From Treponema sp. (lineage in GTDB: Bacteria; Spirochaetota; Spirochaetia; Treponematales; Breznakiellaceae): DNA of 11,607 nucleotides. The position numbers were made by a program, and so were the translations under genes. The stretch lies in the NCBI GenBank assembly GCA_031255615.1, contig JAIRSD010000007.1, forward strand, positions 1 through 11,607, written 5' to 3'. Below the pieces are notes generated by a model, which saw nothing but the letters and a program-made list of their open reading frames with translations, did not search any database and was not told the DNA's origin. This document shows positions 7,513-11,607 of the stretch, piece after piece (the stretch's first letter is position 1; the number at the start of each line of letters is the position of its first letter).

Positions 7513-8582
7513 CTTCCAATCCCGCGGGAAAGCACGGTGTCCTCGATCTTGCGCAGTTGGGCCCGGTAGAGCCGGGCGATATTGTCCCCGTAATCGGCGA
7601 TAAGCTGGATAATGTTCCGGGGATTCTCCCCGTCCACCCCGTTGATCCGGTCCCCCGCGTCCCCCAGGCCGGGCATAATGTAGGCCGCCCTGTTGAGCAC
7701 CGGGTCCATCCACAGGGTATAGACCTCGCAGTTATCCAGGGCCCGGACCACCCGCAGAGCCCCCTTAAGGGCGGCAATCGCGTTGAAGAAACGGATGGAC
7801 TTCGGCTTTACCCCCTCGGCGAGCAGGTACTTCAGCACCGTCACCAGACTCCCCCCGGTAGCGTTCATCGGGTCCGCGAAGACCAGATCCTTCCCGTCCA
7901 GTTCGGCCAGGTTGAAGAAGGACTTCTCCAGATCCATGATATACTCCATGTCGTTTTCCTGCTTCCGCTCGTCCCGCTTAATGCGGAACAGAGCAAAGGG
8001 AGTTACATAACCGTGGGACGAGTATTCCTGGATCTCCTTGCTCATAATCATGGAAGGCAGCAGGGCCCCCCGAAGCATGACGCACATCACGGTATTCTCG
8101 ATAAGGCCGTCGATGTTGGTAATCTTATGCACCGCGTAGTTATCCACCGGCATCGTTACGGGGGTCTTAACGATAAGATAGTTCTTGTCGCTCCCCGCCC
8201 TGCCGCCGTAGGCCAGCTTAAAAAGCATCTCATAGGCCCGCTGGATGTAGTAGACAAACTCCTGATTCTCCGTCCGCACGTCCCGCAGCTTGGCGATAAG
8301 GCGGGAAGCCTCGGCGTGGCTTTCGTGGGGGGTCTGGAAGGAATACACATGGAGCCCCGCCTCCTCGGCGCAGATCTCCTGCATCAGGCTTCCCATCTCG
8401 TTGTAACGGGAAATAAGCCCCTCCTCCGCCAGCCGCCGGACCTCCCCCTGATCGGCGCGGGAAAGCTCCGTAAAAATCCTCATGACGTCCTGATAGATCC
8501 CGTCCATCCGCGCCAGCCGGTCCTTGTCCCCCGCCGTCAGATACCCGTCCAGGTCCTCGGCCTTTAACACCACCGTATTCAT
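7509..8582 (-). CDS. upp: Uracil phosphoribosyltransferase with N-terminal extension
   Basis: A 357-residue protein. The C-terminal half carries the signature of uracil phosphoribosyltransferases: the PRPP loop DPMNATGGS (237-245), the uracil-binding segment [12 protein letters not shown] (301-312) and an upstream MLRGALLPS (169-177) matching the conserved region near ILRAGLGM. It would catalyse uracil + PRPP to UMP + PPi in pyrimidine salvage. Typical bacterial Upp is about 210 residues, so there is an extra helical N-terminal region of roughly 110-150 residues of unknown role. Within the PRPP loop, Asn replaces the more usual Leu (DPMLATGGS). A regulatory or different-base specificity role is possible. 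First gene of the minus-strand run; no Shine-Dalgarno precedes the ATG, but a strong promoter lies immediately upstream (see 8590-8619). Confidence 0.87.
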   Translation of the reverse strand: MNTVVLKAEDLDGYLTAGDKDRLARMDGIYQDVMRIFTELSRADQGEVRRLAEEGLISRYNEMGSLMQEICAEEAGLHVYSFQTPHESHAEASRLIAKLRDVRTENQEFVYYIQRAYEMLFKLAYGGRAGSDKNYLIVKTPVTMPVDNYAVHKITNIDGLIENTVMCVMLRGALLPSMIMSKEIQEYSSHGYVTPFALFRIKRDERKQENDMEYIMDLEKSFFNLAELDGKDLVFADPMNATGGSLVTVLKYLLAEGVKPKSIRFFNAIAALKGALRVVRALDNCEVYTLWMDPVLNRAAYIMPGLGDAGDRINGVDGENPRNIIQLIADYGDNIARLYRAQLRKIEDTVLSRGIGR

Positions 8583-8589
8583 TAGAGTT

Positions 8590-8619
8590 AGTATATTTTC
8601 CGCCGGCCCTCCGTGGCAA
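8590..8619 (-). promoter_or_regulatory. Sigma-70-type promoter for the UPRTase gene, probably leaderless
   Basis: On the minus strand TTGCCA (8619-8614) and TATACT (8595-8590) are separated by 18 bp; each matches its consensus at five of six positions. The usual start point about 7 nt below the -10 box falls on or next to the A of the ATG at 8582. The transcript would then have almost no 5' leader, which agrees with the lack of a Shine-Dalgarno. Confidence 0.65.
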
Positions 8620-8695
8620 GTAAGGGCCCCTTTAAAGCCGGACCCGGCAGATCGATAAGGAGAAATTCCGGATTATTACGGATCTTAAGGGCGCA

Positions 8696-8714
8696 TCCCC
8701 GCCTCCGGCGGGGA
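8696..8714. repeat. Hairpin 1 of intergenic cluster
   Basis: TCCCCGCC, loop TCC and GGCGGGGA: a perfect 8-bp stem. A looser outer pairing of TTAAG (8685-8689) with CTTAA (8727-8731) may extend it. Confidence 0.6.
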
Positions 8715-8731
8715 CCGGGCTATCCGCTTAA

Positions 8732-8763
8732 ATCCTTTTGCCCGGCGGACCGGGCAAAAGGAT
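8732..8763. repeat. Hairpin 2 of intergenic cluster (14-bp perfect stem)
   Basis: ATCCTTTTGCCCGG, loop CGGA and CCGGGCAAAAGGAT: the longest perfect stem in the window. No T-run follows on either strand, so it is not a standard terminator for the adjacent divergent genes, whose 5' ends face it. Confidence 0.75.
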
Positions 8764-8784
8764 ACCGCTCCTATCCCTTGCGCG

Positions 8785-8815
8785 GGCGCAATCCACGCCC
8801 GGCGCGGATTGCGCC
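8785..8815. repeat. Hairpin 3 of intergenic cluster (10-bp perfect stem)
   Basis: GGCGCAATCC pairs with GGATTGCGCC around an 11-nt centre that itself contains CGCC-C-GGCG, so nearly the whole 31 nt is one palindrome. Confidence 0.7.
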
Positions 8816-8854
8816 TTGCATCCCCCCGCCGTTCCCCGCTCTTTTCGGCATGGG

Positions 8855-8873
8855 GGTTTTGCCGGGCAAAACC
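8855..8873. repeat. Hairpin 4 of intergenic cluster
   Basis: GGTTTTGCC-G-GGCAAAACC is a perfect 9-bp inverted repeat around one base. It shares the TTTTGCC/GGCAAAA theme with hairpin 2 and with 5295-5315. Confidence 0.65.
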
Positions 8874-8957
8874 ATCACCCCCCGCCGCCGGCCTTCTTGC
8901 CAGCCCCCCCGGTAGTTCTCAGTTCAACCCCGGTCCGCCCCACAGGGGATCGCCCAT

Positions 8958-8976
8958 CGGCGTGGCATCCACGCCG
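8958..8976. repeat. Hairpin 5 of intergenic cluster
   Basis: CGGCGTGG, loop CAT and CCACGCCG: a perfect 8-bp stem just before the first duplicated unit. Confidence 0.6.
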
Positions 8977-8979
8977 CAG

Positions 8980-9109
8980 ACCACGAAGGCCAGAAACCGG
9001 GATCGTCATTCATTCATATTCCTGACGAGCCGTTTTCGCCTTGGCGCCCCTTCGTGGTTATTATTCTTGTTCCCGGTCGTTTCGCTTATCCGGTGATGCA
9101 GGGCAAGCA
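8980..9109. repeat. MITE-like intergenic unit, copy 1
   Basis: The unit opens with ACCACGAAGG (8980-8989), which pairs perfectly with CCTTCGTGGT (9049-9058). It continues with a conserved arm, TTATTATTCTTGTTCCCGG, then TCCGGTGATGCAGGGCAAGCA split by minor changes. Positions 9036-9109 are nearly identical to 9245-9317. It encodes no protein I can support. A non-autonomous mobile element or a REP-type repeat is the likely class. Confidence 0.7.
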
Positions 9110-9164
9110 AGGCGTTGGTAGGCTGCTTAGCCTAAACAATCGGATATGCGGACGGAAGAAATTT

Positions 9165-9317
9165 ACCACTAAGGCGAAGAAGGCGCACGAAGATCGGGGA
9201 TTGAAGGCGTTTTTCATTCCTTCCTGTTCCCGGCGAGCCGCAGCTCGCCTTGGTGCGCCTTCGTGGTTATTATTCTTGTTCCCGGTCGTTTCTCTATCCG
9301 GTGATGCAGGGCAAGCA
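9165..9317. repeat. MITE-like intergenic unit, copy 2
   Basis: Starts with ACCACTAAGG (9165-9174), one mismatch from copy 1, and has CCTTCGTGGT at 9258-9267 followed by the same 3' arm to GGGCAAGCA. The 73-bp arm 9245-9317 differs from copy 1 by a few substitutions and one short indel. The interior also shares GATCG, TTCATTC and CGAGCCG words in order. It contains a further perfect hairpin, GGCGAGC-CGCA-GCTCGCC (9232-9249). Confidence 0.7.
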
Positions 9318-9361
9318 GGACGCCGGCCCGCGAATATCTTTATCCTTTTAATCAAAAATAG

Positions 9362-9381
9362 TATGATGCGAAACGGTTTCG
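9362..9381 (+). promoter_or_regulatory. Candidate -10 box and palindromic operator for the Rrf2 gene
   Basis: TATGAT (9362-9367) is a good -10 box; the -35 region (around 9339-9344) is weak. Directly after it lies the perfect palindrome CGAAAC-G-GTTTCG (9369-9381), which would cover the transcription start. Rrf2-family proteins often repress their own promoter from such dyads, so autoregulation is a reasonable inference. Confidence 0.45.
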
Positions 9382-9427
9382 AAAGGCCGGAGTTAAGCCG
9401 GTCCATTTCGCCGGAGGAGTTTTTTTC

Positions 9428-9847
9428 ATGAGGATTACCACACGGGGCCGTTACGCCCTTCGTGCAACCCTGGCCCTTACGGTGCTTGGCAAGGAGGGAT
9501 CCCCGGTTTCCGTCGGCGACCTCTCCGAGTATGAGGATATTTCCCCCATCTTCCTGGAGCAGATCTTCCACCGGCTGCGAAAGGCGGGGATCGTGGGGGC
9601 GGTCCGGGGGCCCGGCGGAGGCTTTTTCTTCACCCAGCCCCTGGAAGCCCTGACGGTCCGGGATATCCTCTTGGCCGCGGGAGAAGATCTGGGGGACGCG
9701 CCCTGTGATAAACACGCGGATAGCTGCGACCGGGTCGATTGCTGCCCCAGCCACAGCGTATGGGTGAATCTCAACGGGCTTATGAACAATTATCTGGCCG
9801 GCCTTACCCTGGATTCGGTTATGAAAAACGGCCCCGCACCGCGATGA
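9428..9847 (+). CDS. Rrf2-family transcriptional regulator, likely Fe-S sensing
   Basis: A 139-residue protein with the Rrf2 winged-helix layout: MRITTRGRYALRATLAL at the N-terminus, recognition-helix region DISPIFLEQIFHRLRKAGIV (37-56) and wing VRGPGGGFFFTQP. A cysteine cluster follows, Cys93, Cys100, Cys105 and Cys106, then His109. IscR binds a [2Fe-2S] cluster through three Cys and one His in the same region, so a redox or Fe-S sensor is likely; the spacing differs a little from IscR (C-x6-C-x4-CC against C-x5-C-x5-C). GGAGGAG lies 8 nt before the ATG. The stop overlaps the next gene's start (ATGA), so the two are co-translated. No isc, suf or nif genes are in the window, so its regulon is unknown. 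Confidence 0.9.
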   Translation: MRITTRGRYALRATLALTVLGKEGSPVSVGDLSEYEDISPIFLEQIFHRLRKAGIVGAVRGPGGGFFFTQPLEALTVRDILLAAGEDLGDAPCDKHADSCDRVDCCPSHSVWVNLNGLMNNYLAGLTLDSVMKNGPAPR

Positions 9848-11325
9848 CCCGGTCCGCCGAAGCCTACAAAAAAATCGTAGCGGTCCTCAAACGGCGGCCC
9901 CAGGGACAGAGCGCCGCGGATCTGGCCGCCGCCGCCGCCCTGCCCCTTCCCACGGCCCGGGAGCTGGCAAGCCGGGCCGCCGACGAGTTCCGGGGCAGGC
10001 TGGAGGTAACCGAATCATCGGAGATCCTCTACTCCTTCCCCCGGGGCTTTACCAGCCGTTATACCAGCCTGTCCGCCCGCTTCAGCCGCCTTGCCGATAA
10101 ACTGTTCAAGGGGGGGATCGCCCTCCTCTCCTGGATTTTTAAGGCCTGGATTCTCGTGATGCTCCTGGGCTACTTCGCCCTTTTCATGCTGATCGCCCTG
10201 GCATCCCTCGTCCTTTCGGCGGCGGGGGGATCTTCCTCCGACAACCGTTCCCGAAACAATTCCGGGGGGAGCTTCTTCCTTGCCGCCCACATCTTCGATC
10301 TTATTATCCGGCTCTGGTTTTATTCGGAGCTTAGCCGGTCCGCGGGGCGCTCCTACCGGATTCCCTCCGGCCCCGCCGGCGATCCCCCCCGGCAGCCCCT
10401 GCACAGGGCGGTTTTTTCCTTCGTGTTTGGGGAAAAGGACCCCAACAGCGGCGCGAAGGACGCGGAAAACCGGGCCCTTATCGCGCTGCTCTGCGCGAAC
10501 CGGGGGATCATCTCCCTGCCGGAATATATGGCCGTTACGGGCCTGGGCCCTTCGGAATCGGCGGAAGGAATCCTGGCCTTCTGCGCCGAATTCGGCGGCT
10601 ACCCGGAGGCTACGGAAGAAGGGACCATCGTGTACCGCTTTCAGGACATCCTTCTCCGTACGGATAAGGGGGCCGGCGCTTCCGCCGGGGCGGGGCCCGG
10701 ACCCCTCCGCCGGCTGCGGAGCTTTTCCGCCAACAGCAAAACCCTGAACGCCTGGTTCGGGATCATCAATTCGGTAAATCTCCTCTTTGGGGGCTACTTT
10801 TTTTACCATGCCCTTACGACGGGGATCATCAGGACCGCCGAACAACTGCAGACCGGCCCCCGGATCTACGGCATCACCTATGTTCTGGCTTCCACGATCT
10901 TCGACAATCCCCAGTCCTTCATGCTGACGGGTCTGGGAATCGTCCCTCTGGTTTTTTCGGCGCTCTTTTGGCTTATCCCCGCCCTGCGTTTCACCCGGCT
11001 GGGGGCTGAAAATCAGGAGATAAAAAAGCGGAATCTTCGGAAGGTGGGTTTCCGCGCCATCTGGGAAAAACTGCGGGGCCTCCGGGCCGCCGACATCGAC
11101 AATCCCGCCCCGGAGTGCCGGCCCCGGGACTTGAACAGGGAACAGGAAAAGATCATCGCCGAGATGGCCTCCTATTCCCAGCCCGAAGTGGAAGCGGACG
11201 AGGCCGGGGGAACCCTTTACAACTTTACGGAACTGGAACGGGAAACAAGGGCCCTGGCCGCAAGCCGGGCCGCGGTAAATCCCCGGGACTTCGACATCGG
11301 CAAGGTGGTCTTCGACAGCGAATAG
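9844..11325 (+). CDS. Membrane protein with duplicated winged-helix-like domains, unknown function
   Basis: A 493-residue protein I do not recognise by name. Residues 8-65 form a small winged-helix-like unit ending VTESSEILYSF. One or two membrane helices follow (about 90-128) and a Ser/Asn/Gly-rich linker (129-143), then an amphipathic stretch to 163. Residues 209-266 repeat the first unit without gaps, ending ATEEGTIVYRF. Two further hydrophobic regions lie at about 302-326 and 345-383, and a third shorter copy of the wing motif (EADEAGGTLYNF, 450-461) near the C-terminus. The start at 9844 is chosen because its ATG overlaps the TGA of the Rrf2 gene; the frame is open further upstream only as a shadow. 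The coupling suggests a role tied to the Rrf2 regulator, perhaps as a membrane-bound partner. Confidence 0.85.
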   Translation: MTRSAEAYKKIVAVLKRRPQGQSAADLAAAAALPLPTARELASRAADEFRGRLEVTESSEILYSFPRGFTSRYTSLSARFSRLADKLFKGGIALLSWIFKAWILVMLLGYFALFMLIALASLVLSAAGGSSSDNRSRNNSGGSFFLAAHIFDLIIRLWFYSELSRSAGRSYRIPSGPAGDPPRQPLHRAVFSFVFGEKDPNSGAKDAENRALIALLCANRGIISLPEYMAVTGLGPSESAEGILAFCAEFGGYPEATEEGTIVYRFQDILLRTDKGAGASAGAGPGPLRRLRSFSANSKTLNAWFGIINSVNLLFGGYFFYHALTTGIIRTAEQLQTGPRIYGITYVLASTIFDNPQSFMLTGLGIVPLVFSALFWLIPALRFTRLGAENQEIKKRNLRKVGFRAIWEKLRGLRAADIDNPAPECRPRDLNREQEKIIAEMASYSQPEVEADEAGGTLYNFTELERETRALAASRAAVNPRDFDIGKVVFDSE

Positions 11326-11328
11326 CCC

Positions 11329-11607
11329 CTACTCCTTTACGGCCCCCAGCATGATGCCGGAGATAAAATACCGCTGGAGGAAGGGGTACACCACCAGCAT
11401 CGGTATCATGGCGATAAACACCTTGGCGGCGTTCAGGGATTTGTTGGAAAGCCGGAACAGGTTTTCGATCATGTCCTTGGACAGGGTGGAGGCCTGAACA
11501 TTGACCACAAGCTGCTGGATATAGGTTTGCAGGGGATAGCGGCTTGCGTTGGTGGTAAGCACCAGGCCCTGAAAAAATTCGTTCCAATGGTACACCCCGG
11601 TAAAAAG
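11329..11607 (-). CDS. Carbohydrate ABC transporter permease, LplC/MalG type (partial, 3' end)
   Basis: The last 92 codons of a gene that enters from beyond the right edge. The translation reads [12 protein letters not shown], then [13 protein letters not shown], and ends [25 protein letters not shown]. The W-N-x-F-F block, the YPLQ segment and the closing YPFLQKYF-x-G-x-M-x-GAVK signature are typical of the C-terminus of inner-membrane permeases of CUT1 sugar-ABC importers, especially the LplC group. The EAA loop that contacts the ATPase is outside the window. The stop is 3 bp from the convergent membrane protein stop, with no terminator between them. Confidence 0.88.
   Translation of the reverse strand, partial: LFTGVYHWNEFFQGLVLTTNASRYPLQTYIQQLVVNVQASTLSKDMIENLFRLSNKSLNAAKVFIAMIPMLVVYPFLQRYFISGIMLGAVKE

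Larger units (their letters stand above)
8620..9361. other. Non-coding, repeat-rich divergent intergenic region
   Basis: No open frame in this stretch has a ribosome-binding site, family motif or plausible composition. It lies between two divergent promoters and is filled by five separate hairpins (8696-8976) and a duplicated unit (8980-9109 and 9165-9317), listed separately. I see no tRNA, rRNA or riboswitch. The segment 8877-8957 is C-rich and shows no clear structure. Confidence 0.6.

Noticed and set aside
7513..7713. Upstream extension of the TPR lipoprotein
   Set aside because: It would bury the lipoprotein signal peptide 67 residues inside and fully overlaps the UPRTase gene; the ATGA overlap at 7512 is the natural start.
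7488..8567. Plus-strand open frame (359 codons) antisense to the UPRTase gene
   Set aside because: The minus strand carries unmistakable phosphoribosyltransferase motifs; the antisense frame has only His/Pro/Leu-rich sequence expected from high GC third positions.
8980..9317. Possible CRISPR-like array from the repeated segments
   Set aside because: Only two copies, long (about 73 bp) imperfect repeats and no regular spacers or cas genes.
9086..9754. Minus-strand open frame (222 codons) across the intergenic repeats and the Rrf2 gene
   Set aside because: It spans both duplicated repeat units and the antisense of Rrf2, with no start signal or recognisable domain.
10015..10845. Minus-strand open frame (276 codons) antisense to the membrane protein gene
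   Set aside because: Gly/Pro/Glu/Arg-rich, no motif or start signal, explained by the opposite coding gene.

Overview
The window reads as a piece of a GC-rich spirochaete chromosome, most likely Treponema or a close relative. Three signs point there: a PntC-AEPT type fusion (described from Treponema denticola), two lipoproteins with loose spirochaete-style lipoboxes, and an LplC-type sugar-ABC permease. The base composition is clearly richer in G+C than T. denticola, so a higher-GC lineage such as the gut treponemes fits better. This placement is inference from gene content only.

Layout. Positions 1-653 (minus strand) hold a decayed IS4-family (Tn5/IS50-like) transposase in at least three reading frames, with a hairpin in it. 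Positions 666-8582 hold six genes, all on the minus strand. In transcription order they are: an enlarged uracil phosphoribosyltransferase (7509-8582), a TPR lipoprotein (6529-7512, ATGA overlap), a DUF503/YlxP-like small protein (6208-6495), a second lipoprotein of unknown family (5398-6138), a cytidylyltransferase-aminotransferase fusion (3400-5226) and a YidC-like/alkaline-phosphatase-superfamily fusion (666-3407, overlapping the previous gene by 8 nt). Positions 8583-9427 are a divergent non-coding region. It holds a strong promoter that would give a leaderless mRNA for the UPRTase gene, five hairpins, a duplicated MITE-like unit, and a promoter with a perfect palindrome before the next gene. 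Positions 9428-11325 (plus strand) hold an Rrf2-family Fe-S-type regulator overlapped by a membrane protein with duplicated winged-helix-like domains. At the right edge is the 3' end of a convergent sugar-ABC permease gene (11329-11607), only 3 bp from the membrane protein's stop.

How the genes may work together. The most notable module is the overlapping pair at 666-5226. The first enzyme should make an amino-headgroup (by homology 2-aminoethylphosphonate) and activate it as a CMP derivative. The second is a multi-pass membrane protein joining a YidC-like bundle, which lacks the insertase arginine, to an extracytoplasmic phosphatase/phosphotransferase-fold domain with an intact-looking metal site and a threonine nucleophile. 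I infer a cell-envelope decoration pathway. No PEP mutase or phosphonopyruvate decarboxylase gene lies in the window, so the substrate is unproven.
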